The position numbers and the translations under genes were made by a program. Under the pieces are notes generated by a model. The model saw nothing but the letters and a program-made list of their open reading frames with translations. It was not told the origin of the DNA and made no database searches. DNA of 27,050 nucleotides from an uncultured Bacteroidales bacterium. GTDB lineage: Bacteria > Bacteroidota > Bacteroidia > Bacteroidales > P3. Location: positions 1-27,050 of the forward strand of contig CALCUN010000019.1 in NCBI GenBank assembly GCA_937906975.1. The letters are read 5' to 3'. Positions 8,401-15,133 of the stretch are shown here, one piece after another. Position 1 is the stretch's first letter. Each line of letters starts with the position of its first letter.

Positions 8401-8792
8401 GGCAATATAAGAAATATACATTAAATGCGGGAGAACATATTTTGAAATGGGAATATAGTAAAGACCGTTCTCAATCAAGCGGAGAGGATTGTGCAAGAAT
8501 AGATGATGTAAGATTGCCTCACACTGCTTATTGCGTAGGATTGGAAGACCAAATGGCAATTTCTAATATTAATATCTATCCTAATCCTGCAAAGGATTAT
8601 GTAATATTAACTAATCTAAGTGGAGATAGTCAAATTACTATAACAGACCTTAATGGAAGAATGAGATATTATCAAACTGCTTCATCTAATCAAGTGGAAA
8701 TAGATATTCGCCAATTAGAAGCAGGTGTTTACAACATAAATGTGATTAAAGATAATATCGTATTGTCTAAAAAATTAGTTATAGCAGAATAA
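5418..8792 (+). CDS. Gingipain-like C25 cysteine protease, T9SS cargo
   Basis: 1124 aa secreted protease. The ATG at 5418 opens a signal peptide (MKKIILSLVVTLFLGVSFGQ); the in-frame ATG at 5322 lies upstream of the -7 element and is rejected. Order: signal peptide 1-20; C25-type propeptide to about 234; catalytic domain about 235-585, ending near LGDPSL; Ig-like linker domains about 590-900; a cleaved-adhesin/MAM-like beta-sandwich about 905-1035 (ending CARIDDVRLP); type A T9SS sorting domain from about 1048 (INIYPNPAKDYV ... LEAGVYNINV). Catalytic residues are H438 (SAHCDETGW) and C471 (INNCCLSSKF), 33 apart as in RgpB (His211/Cys244 of the mature enzyme). The sorting domain predicts transport by T9SS and surface anchoring or release. 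Specificity is not readable. The T9SS sortase PorU is also C25, but there the catalytic Cys lies much farther from the N-terminus. Confidence 0.93.
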   Translation: MKKIILSLVVTLFLGVSFGQVKNEVTTSIKENAKGITISQQFNDLELETITHNGETFYKINMGEELLSSHKVGQAELPTYNCLIEIPFCSDVVISQKILSKETINLKNGFKIYPTQLSQSKQNEEIPFEMNEDYYSRNSFGETDIAQIEVLGVMNGVRLARVSICPVRYNPSANQIEFIKQVDVEISYLNPDYEKTQETRNKLSKSFKQFLGKKVINFNKSTSANSFSSPMNRPFKMIILSSPIFREELQAFIQWKKEQGFEIIELYTDEVGTTETAIRNYLQNLWDNSDGALADYLLICGDTGQVPACEGVHMYYANDSQPTDLYYAEFTNDILPDLFYGRMSATSASQLRAIIEKTIKYEKYQFADDSFLNNVLLVGGKETSGSAPTCVNGHLNYVKQYFAGMDTSIYYNPSSANYTSEIKSKINEGQSWINYSAHCDETGWSNPSLTKTNVAAMTNRDKCSFFINNCCLSSKFDVSECFGEKLLREDNKGAIGVIGGTNYTYWSEDFYWAVGAKSVTLNPSYNSNRLGSYDRFFHTHGEAFGETYVSAGEIMIGGNLAVETSGSSLSEYYWEIYTLLGDPSLIPHVGVGENFEVDLPGIINLGENNLSLTDLPAYTYVGLSIDGELLGAAQADETGAVSIDFEPINDVTYLKVVLTNQFYKTYIDSVLVSPSDAAFITLKNMSFVDVETMQETSKLTPSKEYYFNFKAQNVGNQALSNVVVTLNDINNANIITSTQSLGNIAANGEVESSNNFKIKVNDGLFEGSVVSFVANVEGNDYSRTKNVSKKVAAPKLTIESIKISDVAEGKLVRVSLGNKGSVEVAEGSLNIVEISDYVTLSSNSIAVPSIAPQSDSEISFTMNVSDETFSQQDSLYFTLDYASGYYMISKSYVINLSNQIETFESGEFVSTAWEMDSSAPWFVDSTSANNGTFSARSAVIDHDGVTSLTIRVNTMLKDSVSFYYKVSSETNYDYFRFYIDGSSKLSASGTSNTEWQYKKYTLNAGEHILKWEYSKDRSQSSGEDCARIDDVRLPHTAYCVGLEDQMAISNINIYPNPAKDYVILTNLSGDSQITITDLNGRMRYYQTASSNQVEIDIRQLEAGVYNINVIKDNIVLSKKLVIAE

Positions 8793-8795
8793 TAG

Positions 8796-9674
8796 ATGCA
8801 AGATACCATATCCATATCGGCACATTCTACGAAAACGGAATTGAAAACAATGAATCCTATTTATATTTTTAAGGATTCAACCGTTGTTAGTTCAGATGCT
8901 GATATGGATTATGGTTTTATGGAATATACTTCCCAAACATTAAACGAGGTTTTGCCACAACCCGTTTTGGAAGAAAGCCTTTTAAAAGAAAAAACCTATC
9001 ATTTACATAAACCTTTACAGCTTCACGAAAGACCACTAACGCAATCCTCTCAAACTTGGACGTTTTCAATAGTTGTTTTCTTCTTTGCGTTATTGGCCAT
9101 TGGCTTTAAATTTTTTAGACTCAGATGTTTTGAAATCATTCATTCTTGTTTGTCTTTAAAATCCTTTGAAATACTCAACAAATCAAGTAATCCTCTCGTA
9201 TTAGTTTCTTCGTTTTTATTTTTTCCTATAATTTCCTTGTTAGCATATTCGGCTACTGAATTTTGGTTCACAGAAGAAATTAATCAATTTGGGCATATTA
9301 AATTTTACTTATTTTCACTTGCTGGAATATTTGTGTTCTTTGTTGTGAAAACTCTATTGATTAAATTTTTTGGACTTCTTTTCAGATGCAACAATCAAGT
9401 AAATACCTACATAACAAACCTATTAGTTTATATGAGTTTTAGTTCTATTTTACTTGTTTTACCTATTTTTGCATCTATGTTTACAACAGAACAATACAAA
9501 TTTACATTGCTGATAATTTCTTTGTCATTGTTTGCTTTTGTAACGATTCTCAGAGCGTTAAGAGGCCTTTATATAATTATAAAATTCCCGAAATTTTTTC
9601 ATTTTTATCTTTTTTCGTATCTTTGCACCCTTGAAATTTTACCTTTACTATTAATTTATAGGTTGATTTCTTAA
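8796..9674 (+). CDS. DUF4271 family membrane protein
   Basis: 292 aa, starting 3 nt after the protease stop, so probably co-transcribed with it. The first ~85 residues are soluble and polar; then about six hydrophobic segments follow (near 88-106, 133-153, 168-187, 207-229, 235-255 and 271-290). This fits DUF4271, a Bacteroidota-specific inner-membrane family of unknown function that is commonly encoded beside hemD, as here. A second possible start is Met19 (MNPIYIFKDS). A promoter -7 element for hemD lies inside its 3' end. Whether the link to the protease is functional or only positional cannot be told from sequence. Confidence 0.75.
   Translation: MQDTISISAHSTKTELKTMNPIYIFKDSTVVSSDADMDYGFMEYTSQTLNEVLPQPVLEESLLKEKTYHLHKPLQLHERPLTQSSQTWTFSIVVFFFALLAIGFKFFRLRCFEIIHSCLSLKSFEILNKSSNPLVLVSSFLFFPIISLLAYSATEFWFTEEINQFGHIKFYLFSLAGIFVFFVVKTLLIKFFGLLFRCNNQVNTYITNLLVYMSFSSILLVLPIFASMFTTEQYKFTLLIISLSLFAFVTILRALRGLYIIIKFPKFFHFYLFSYLCTLEILPLLLIYRLIS
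9618..9625 (+). promoter_or_regulatory. -7 element for hemD-rnpA-yidD inside the DUF4271 gene
   Basis: TATCTTTG matches TAnnTTTG, 68 nt before the hemD ATG. The -33 region (9594-9600) is a T-run without a clean TTTG. It gives the operon an internal promoter independent of the protease gene. Confidence 0.5.
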
Positions 9675-9693
9675 GAAAATAGCAAAGAAATTT

Positions 9694-10602
9694 ATGATAG
9701 AAAGAACGATTAAAAACATTTTAATTTCTCAACCTGAGCCAACAGATTTGTTGAAGAACCAATACAAAGCATTATCAAGTAAGTACGAAGTTGAATTTAC
9801 ATTTTATAAATTTTTTGACGTAGTCGGAATTAGCAATAGAGAGTTTAGAGATTTCAAAATCTCTCTTTTAGATTATAGTGCCGTTATTTTCACAAGTAAA
9901 TTGTCTGTTGATAATTATTTCCGTTTGGCAAAAGAGTTAAGATTAAACATTCCTGAAACAATGAAGTATTTTTGCATAACAGAGGCTGTTGCTAATTATA
10001 TGCAAAACTACGTTCAATATCGCAAACGTAAAATATTTTATGGTAAATTAACATTTAAAGATTTAGTAGAGGTGATAACAAAACACAAAGAAGAGAATTT
10101 CATAATTCCTTGTGCAGAAGATTCCTCTATTGAGTACTTTAATATATTGGACGCTGCAAAAATTTCTTACACAAAGGCAGTTATGTATCGTTCTGAAACG
10201 AAAGATTTAACTAACATAGATATTAAGAAATTTGATATGATAGCTATGTTTAGCCCAATCGGAGTAAAATCTTTTGTTCAAAGTTTTCCAGAAATTACCG
10301 CTGAGGATATTTTCATTGCAGCCTTTGGAACAACAACACAAGCCGCACTTAAATCTGCAAAACTTAAAACATATATTCCCGCTCCTACAAAAGAGGCTCC
10401 TTCAATGATAATGGCGATAGATAAATTCTTGTCATTGACTCAGGAAGAAAGAAAAGAATGGATGGCAGCAATAGATGCAGAATTTAAAGCAAGAAAGAAA
10501 ACTACAACAACAAAGACTACTACAAAAAAAGCAACTACTACTAAAAAGACTACCGCTAAAAAAACAACAACTAAAAAAACATCTAAAACCCAAGATGAAT
10601 AA
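9694..10602 (+). CDS. hemD: Uroporphyrinogen-III synthase with Lys/Thr-rich tail
   Basis: 302 aa. HemD closes and isomerises hydroxymethylbilane to uroporphyrinogen III in haem biosynthesis. The divergent family pattern is visible: N-terminal ILISQPEP, DYSAVIFTSKLSVDNYF, a central IIPCAEDSS, MIAMFSPIGVKSFVQSF and IAAFGTTTQAALKSA, corresponding to the two Rossmann-like halves. The core ends near residue 262. From about 264 to the end the protein is almost only K, T and A with no fold, an unusual extension resembling basic histone-like tails. The tail is encoded by A-rich near-repeats, and its last 8 nt overlap the start of rnpA. The order DUF4271-hemD-rnpA-yidD is common in Bacteroidales and supports the call. 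Confidence 0.88.
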   Translation: MIERTIKNILISQPEPTDLLKNQYKALSSKYEVEFTFYKFFDVVGISNREFRDFKISLLDYSAVIFTSKLSVDNYFRLAKELRLNIPETMKYFCITEAVANYMQNYVQYRKRKIFYGKLTFKDLVEVITKHKEENFIIPCAEDSSIEYFNILDAAKISYTKAVMYRSETKDLTNIDIKKFDMIAMFSPIGVKSFVQSFPEITAEDIFIAAFGTTTQAALKSAKLKTYIPAPTKEAPSMIMAIDKFLSLTQEERKEWMAAIDAEFKARKKTTTTKTTTKKATTTKKTTAKKTTTKKTSKTQDE

Positions 10603-10990
10603 TTTCCCGAAGGGAGAAAGAATTAATAACGTAAAAGAAATAGAAAATTTATACGCTAAAGGAGATAAGTTTATGGCTTATCCTTTTAGCGTAAGATTTA
10701 TTTACAATAAGGAGCAAAATAATGACAATCCTAAAATGTCTGTGCTAATTGTTGCTCCAAAACGCTATCAAAAATTAGCAGTTAATCGCAATCGTGCAAA
10801 AAGACTATTAAGAGAGGCATATCGCCTAAACAAAAACGAACTCCAAACAAAAATAATTAAATCTTCTTCACAATTATTAATAAGCATAGCTTTGGTTTCA
10901 AAAACTATGCCTGATTATAAATTAACCGAGCAAAAGGTTAAAGAAATCCTTTCCACAATAGAAAAAAAGATATTTAGTGAAAACAATTAA
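10595..10990 (+). CDS. rnpA: Ribonuclease P protein component
   Basis: 131 aa protein subunit of RNase P, which supports the catalytic RNA in 5' maturation of tRNA. The family signature is present as [17 protein letters not shown], the RNR helix that contacts the RNA, preceded by [19 protein letters not shown]. The ATG at 10595 overlaps the hemD stop by 8 nt and gives a normal-length protein; the frame stays open upstream only because the low-complexity hemD tail lacks stops. The 3' end overlaps yidD by 14 nt, so the three genes are translationally linked. Confidence 0.95.
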   Translation: MNNFPKGERINNVKEIENLYAKGDKFMAYPFSVRFIYNKEQNNDNPKMSVLIVAPKRYQKLAVNRNRAKRLLREAYRLNKNELQTKIIKSSSQLLISIALVSKTMPDYKLTEQKVKEILSTIEKKIFSENN

Positions 10991-11207
10991 GAAAGTCTTT
11001 TCTTTTGTATTTTTAGCCTTGATAAGATTTTATCAAGTAGCGATTTCACCCCTCAAACCCCCTTCATGTAGATTTACTCCTACGTGTTCACAATATGCAA
11101 TAGAAGCAATCAAAAAACATGGTCCCTTTAAAGGCTTGTATTTAGCGATAAAAAGAATACTTCGTTGCCACCCATGGGGAGGAAGTGGCTACGACCCTGT
11201 ACCATAG
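10977..11207 (+). CDS. yidD: Membrane protein insertion efficiency factor YidD
   Basis: 76 aa, GTG start inside the end of rnpA. Signature residues are clear: [21 protein letters not shown] and [12 protein letters not shown], with the conserved cysteines of the family. YidD is a small membrane-associated protein that assists YidC-dependent insertion; it usually follows rnpA, as here. YidC itself is not in the window. Confidence 0.95.
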   Translation: MKTIKKVFSFVFLALIRFYQVAISPLKPPSCRFTPTCSQYAIEAIKKHGPFKGLYLAIKRILRCHPWGGSGYDPVP

Positions 11208-11215
11208 CAAAGAGA

Positions 11216-11267
11216 TAGAAAAATATTTCAAAGAAAAAAAATTTTTTTTCTTTGAAATATTTTTCTA
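11216..11267. terminator. Perfect 52-bp palindrome, bidirectional terminator
   Basis: Each arm is 26 nt, perfectly complementary, with the centre between 11241 and 11242 inside AAAAAAAA/TTTTTTTT. It lies between convergent yidD (+) and the dCMP deaminase gene (-) and can terminate both. The arms contain CAAAGAAA and ATATTTTTCTAAA, also found in the 21-bp repeat array at 18171-18254. Confidence 0.75.
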
Positions 11268-11281
11268 AAGCTAAGAGAAAA

Positions 11282-12310
11282 TTATTGTTTGTCGTACTTT
11301 AAAATTTCTTCGTTAAAGAAGTCTAATTGAACGCCTGCTTGTGCGAACATTTTTTCTGAGTCGGCTCCGGCGTGATATTTCTTTTCGCAAACTACTCTTT
11401 TGATTCCGCAATTGATAATCATCATTGCACATGTGCGACATGGGGTCATTCTGCAATAAAGTGTAGCACCGTCTAATGCTATTCCCCTTCTGGCTGCTTG
11501 ACATATCGCATTTTGTTCTGCGTGAACTGTTCTTACGCAATGGTTACTAATGCTTCCGTCTTCGTTTATCATTTGTTTAAATAAGTGTCCTACGTCATCG
11601 CAATGTGGTAAGCCTTTTGGCGCTCCTACATAGCCTGTTACAAGTACTTGTTTGTCTTTTACAATTACGCAACCGCTTCTTCCTCTATCGCAAGTGGCTC
11701 TTTTGGCAGCTGTGTTTGCTAAATCCATAAAGTATTCGTCCCATGAGGGGCGTTTAAACTTGTCTAATTGTTTTAAAACTTCTTCTACTTGTGCGGAAAG
11801 GTGTTCTAAATCTTTGTCATTGTTGAAACGATAATCTGCCTTTTGCATACAGATAGAAATGTTTTGTGTATTGTTGTTGTCTGATTGCATTTCTCTTTGC
11901 TCGTTTTCAACAAAGGTTTCAAAACTCACATTATCTGTAGCACTTTTTCTAAGAGAAATTCTTTGATAACGTGTCTTGATGTCAGCATCTACTGAAAACA
12001 AATAGAAATTGTGAATATTTCTTAGCAATTCTATTTCTTTGTCATTGCGTATGCTTTCTATAATGCAGTCATCACCGTTTTCTATTGCTGTGTTCAAAAT
12101 AGTTTTCACTATGTAATCAGCACCAAATTCTTCTCTCAAAGAATTTGCAGTCTCGGTCATAGTGTTGCGATTTATTTCTAAACCGCGTTTTTTTATTTCC
12201 TCAACAAGAAAATCTCTTACTGAATAATGTTTGAATCCTTTTTTAATTAACAATTCTACAATAGTGCCTTTTCCTGCTCCTATTGTGCCTGTTATTCCTA
12301 TTATTATCAT
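11282..12310 (-). CDS. P-loop kinase-dCMP deaminase fusion protein
   Basis: 342 aa with two domains. Residues 1-180 form a nucleoside/dephospho-CoA-kinase-like P-loop domain with Walker A GTIGAGKGT (8-16). Residues about 188-342 form a zinc-dependent deoxycytidylate deaminase with HAE (H263, E265) and PCRTC (C291, C294), plus GAPKGLPHCDD, a dCMP-deaminase-type substrate loop. The reaction would be dCMP to dUMP, feeding dTMP synthesis. N-terminal P-loop domains are known on yeast DCD1 and on the antiphage deaminase AvcD; this one is shorter than AvcD. It is the last gene of a minus-strand run and overlaps purE by 4 nt, a nucleotide-metabolism context that favours a housekeeping role. The function of the P-loop half is not known. 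Confidence 0.88.
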   Translation of the reverse strand: MIIIGITGTIGAGKGTIVELLIKKGFKHYSVRDFLVEEIKKRGLEINRNTMTETANSLREEFGADYIVKTILNTAIENGDDCIIESIRNDKEIELLRNIHNFYLFSVDADIKTRYQRISLRKSATDNVSFETFVENEQREMQSDNNNTQNISICMQKADYRFNNDKDLEHLSAQVEEVLKQLDKFKRPSWDEYFMDLANTAAKRATCDRGRSGCVIVKDKQVLVTGYVGAPKGLPHCDDVGHLFKQMINEDGSISNHCVRTVHAEQNAICQAARRGIALDGATLYCRMTPCRTCAMMIINCGIKRVVCEKKYHAGADSEKMFAQAGVQLDFFNEEILKYDKQ

Positions 12311-12810
12311 ACTTTGAATTTGTAAGATAGGTTATCAAGTTCTTTGTTAGCCTTTACAATTTTTTCTTTTAAAGATTCTTTGTAGTCAATCATTTTGTTT
12401 TGTAGTTCTTTGTCGCCTGTGGCAAGTATTTGTAAGGCAAGAATTGCTGCGTTTAAAGCTCCGTTGATTGCAACTGTTGCAACAGGAATCCCAGGAGGCA
12501 TTTGCATCATTGCAAGTGCTGCGTCCATTCCTTCTAATGAGGCTTTGATTGGAACGCCTATTACAGGTAGTGGTGTCATTGCGGCAATTACTCCAGGTAA
12601 ATGCGCTGCCATTCCTGCCGCTGCAATAATTACTTCAATACCTCTTTTGTGTGCGTTTGTAGCAAACTCTTCTACTTCTTTTGGTGTGCGATGTGCTGAA
12701 AGGGCGTTTATTTCAAAAGGAATTTCCATTTGATCAAAAAATTTCGCTGCACTCTCCATTACGGGCAAGTCAGATGTTGAGCCCATTATTATGCTTACTC
12801 TTGCTTTCAT
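12307..12810 (-). CDS. purE: 5-(carboxyamino)imidazole ribonucleotide mutase
   Basis: 167 aa, full-length class I PurE. It converts N5-CAIR to CAIR in de novo purine synthesis, working with PurK, which is not in this window. Visible motifs: MGSTSDLPVM phosphate-binding loop (9-18), SAHRTP with catalytic H40, and AAGMAAHLPGVIA. It sits 11 nt after the nitroreductase gene and overlaps the kinase-deaminase fusion by 4 nt. Confidence 0.97.
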   Translation of the reverse strand: MKARVSIIMGSTSDLPVMESAAKFFDQMEIPFEINALSAHRTPKEVEEFATNAHKRGIEVIIAAAGMAAHLPGVIAAMTPLPVIGVPIKASLEGMDAALAMMQMPPGIPVATVAINGALNAAILALQILATGDKELQNKMIDYKESLKEKIVKANKELDNLSYKFKV

Positions 12811-12821
12811 ATCTTATTATC

Positions 12822-13574
12822 TTAAATCATTTCTTGTTCTTTCAAGAAGTTCATATACTTTTCTGAGAAATATTCTGCGTCTTTTTTTGTGTATCTCACG
12901 TTTGTGAATACTTGTGCAAGATTCTCTTGTTTTGCTTCTTCTATGTATTTTTTTATTTGAGGTAGTTGTTCAAATTCTTGATACAATTCTTCAATTTTTT
13001 CTTTGCTATAATTTTCATATTCTTCGTAATGAACAACCGCCTCTAAAGGTAGGCGTTCTGTCAAAGGAGGATTTTCTGCAGGATAGCCCAAAGTGATTGT
13101 TGTTACAGGCACAACTCCTTTTGGAAGATGTAATAAATCTGCAATTTCTTTTGCTTGATAATTTACTGTACCAATATAGCAAGCTCCTATGCCTAATTCT
13201 TCTGCTGCATTAACCATTGCTTGTGTGCAAATCGTAGCATCTATTGTTGAAACATTGAGCCACAAAAAGTTATCATAACTTTTAGGAGCGTTTCTTTGTT
13301 CACAATATTTATGAAAACGATTTAGGTCGGCACAAACTGTCAAAACAACGGAGGCATCTTTGACCATAGGTTGATTGAAGTGAAGTTTGCAAAGTGCTTC
13401 TTTATTTTCTTGTTTTTGTGTTACGATTATGCTGTAAATTTGCATATTTCCACAATTTGAAGCTCTAATTCCTGCTTGTAGAATTAAATCAAGAGTTTCT
13501 TTTTCTATTTTTCTCTCGCTGTATTTTCTGATTGTTCTTCTCTTTAGAAGAGTATTTATTGTGTTATGTTCCAT
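12822..13574 (-). CDS. Nitroreductase family FMN-dependent oxidoreductase
   Basis: 250 aa. The N-terminal RRTIRKYSERKI and ASNCGNMQIYSIIV are the FMN-binding signature of the nitroreductase fold. The later GIGACYIG and VPVTTITLGYPAENPP match the NfsA/FRP-like branch (NADPH-dependent, flavin-bound, acting on nitro compounds, quinones or flavins). The physiological substrate cannot be read. It is the first gene of the minus-strand unit with purE and the deaminase fusion, divergent from sufB across about 113 nt. Confidence 0.88.
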   Translation of the reverse strand: MEHNTINTLLKRRTIRKYSERKIEKETLDLILQAGIRASNCGNMQIYSIIVTQKQENKEALCKLHFNQPMVKDASVVLTVCADLNRFHKYCEQRNAPKSYDNFLWLNVSTIDATICTQAMVNAAEELGIGACYIGTVNYQAKEIADLLHLPKGVVPVTTITLGYPAENPPLTERLPLEAVVHYEEYENYSKEKIEELYQEFEQLPQIKKYIEEAKQENLAQVFTNVRYTKKDAEYFSEKYMNFLKEQEMI

Positions 13575-13652
13575 AATATTCCTTTTTACGCTGTTTTCTT
13601 AGAAACGTTTACCTTTATCAAATATTTTCTTAGGAAATAAACTTTTCTTATT

Positions 13653-13683
13653 TTTGCAAACTGAATCAAAAGTTGTACTTTTG
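13653..13683 (+). promoter_or_regulatory. Promoter(s) of the sufB operon, nested
   Basis: TTTG (13653-13656), a 19-nt spacer and TACTTTTG (13676-13683) form a full consensus, only 4 nt before the sufB ATG at 13688. The same TTTG is also the end of another -7 element, TATTTTTG (13649-13656). Use of the second promoter would give an almost leaderless mRNA; the first would give a leader of roughly 30 nt. Confidence 0.6.
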
Positions 13684-13687
13684 TAAT

Positions 13688-15133
13688 ATGGATAAGGATA
13701 AAAATATAATAGAAGACGTAACAAACAACGATTATAAGTACGGTTTCGTTACAGATATTGAGACCGAATTTATTGAAAAGGGATTAAACGAAAATATTAT
13801 TCGTCATATTTCTAAGGTAAAGCAAGAACCAGAATGGCTTTTAGAGTTTCGCTTAAAGGCTTATAGGAAATTTATCACTATGAAGCAGCCTGATTGGGCT
13901 CATCTTAACATTCCGCCAATAGATTACCAAGATATAATCTACTATGCTGCACCTAAGAAAAAGAAAGAATTGCAAAGTCTTGATGAGGTCGATCCTGAAC
14001 TTTTAGATACTTTCAATAAACTTGGTATTTCTCTTGATGAACAAAAAAGATTAACAGGAGTAGCGGTTGATGCCGTAATGGACTCGGTTTCTGTAAAGAC
14101 AACATTTCATGATACATTAAGTAAAGCAGGTGTTATCTTTTGTTCGTTTAGCGAGGCAGTGAAAAATCACCCTGACTTAGTGAAACAATATTTAGCAAGC
14201 GTAGTTCCAATTGGCGACAACTACTTTGCTGCACTTAATTCAGCAGTATTTTCCGATGGTTCTTTTTGTTATATTCCAAAAGGTGTGCACTGCCCAATGG
14301 AACTTTCAACATATTTCAGAATAAACGCAGCAGGCTCTGGACAATTTGAGAGAACGCTCATTGTTGCTGATGAAGGTTCATACGTTTCTTATATGGAGGG
14401 TTGTTCCGCACCACAAAGAGACGAGAATCAACTGCATGCCGCTATTGTAGAAATAGTAGTAATGAAAGATGCCGAAGTAAAATATTCTACAGTTCAAAAT
14501 TGGTATCCAGGAGATAAAGACGGAAAAGGAGGAATCTATAACTTCGTAACAAAAAGAGGTATGTGCAAAGGTAGTAACTCTAAATTATCTTGGACACAAG
14601 TAGAAACAGGCTCGGCAATCACTTGGAAATATCCTTCATGTGTGTTATTAGGCGACAATTCCGTAGGAGAATTTTATTCAGTTGCAGTAACAAATAACCA
14701 TCAACAAGCCGACACAGGCACAAAAATGGTTCACGTAGGAAGAAACACCAAAAGCACAATCATAAGTAAAGGAATATCGAGCGGAAAGAGTCAAAACTCA
14801 TACCGTGGTTTAGTAAAAGTAAATCGATTGGCTGAAAATTCAAGAAACTATTCGCAATGTGATTCGCTATTGCTAACAGATACGTGTGGAGCACACACAT
14901 TCCCTTACATAAAAGTAGATAATCAATCTTCAATTGTAGAGCACGAAGCAACTACTTCAAAGATTTCGGAAGACCAACTTTTCTATTGTCGTCAGCGAGG
15001 CATAAGTCAAGAAGGTGCAATCGGACTTATCGTTAATGGATATGCAAAAGAAGTGTTGAATAAGTTGCCTATGGAATTTGCAGTCGAAGCACAAAAATTA
15101 TTATCTATAAGTTTAGACAATAGTGTAGGATAA
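13688..15133 (+). CDS. sufB: Fe-S cluster assembly scaffold SufB
   Basis: 481 aa. SufB is the scaffold subunit of the SufBCD complex on which iron-sulfur clusters form. The sequence matches along its length: [16 protein letters not shown] near the N-terminus, [34 protein letters not shown], and near the C-terminus CGAHTFPYI and [17 protein letters not shown] with the conserved Cys and Glu region. ATG 13688 is chosen over 13673 because the family N-terminus begins here and 13673 lies inside the promoter. Notably, sufC, sufD and sufS do not follow; the next gene, a glycosyltransferase, overlaps the sufB stop by one base. Confidence 0.97.
   Translation: MDKDKNIIEDVTNNDYKYGFVTDIETEFIEKGLNENIIRHISKVKQEPEWLLEFRLKAYRKFITMKQPDWAHLNIPPIDYQDIIYYAAPKKKKELQSLDEVDPELLDTFNKLGISLDEQKRLTGVAVDAVMDSVSVKTTFHDTLSKAGVIFCSFSEAVKNHPDLVKQYLASVVPIGDNYFAALNSAVFSDGSFCYIPKGVHCPMELSTYFRINAAGSGQFERTLIVADEGSYVSYMEGCSAPQRDENQLHAAIVEIVVMKDAEVKYSTVQNWYPGDKDGKGGIYNFVTKRGMCKGSNSKLSWTQVETGSAITWKYPSCVLLGDNSVGEFYSVAVTNNHQQADTGTKMVHVGRNTKSTIISKGISSGKSQNSYRGLVKVNRLAENSRNYSQCDSLLLTDTCGAHTFPYIKVDNQSSIVEHEATTSKISEDQLFYCRQRGISQEGAIGLIVNGYAKEVLNKLPMEFAVEAQKLLSISLDNSVG

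Noticed and set aside
5418..8792. PorU, the T9SS sortase
   Set aside because: PorU is also a C25 family member with a sorting domain, but here the propeptide length and catalytic positions (H438, C471) match gingipain precursors rather than the more C-terminal PorU active site.
10475..10594. Longer rnpA reading frame starting inside hemD
   Set aside because: The added 40 residues are just the other frame of the low-complexity hemD tail; RnpA has a normal length from 10595.
11282..12310. AvcID-type antiphage toxin-antitoxin system
   Set aside because: No AvcI-like regulatory RNA is seen beside the gene, and the overlap with purE points to nucleotide metabolism; kept only as an architectural resemblance.
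12395..12733. Gene antisense to purE
   Set aside because: Open frame opposite a conserved gene, without promoter, signal peptide or recognisable motif; purE is certain.
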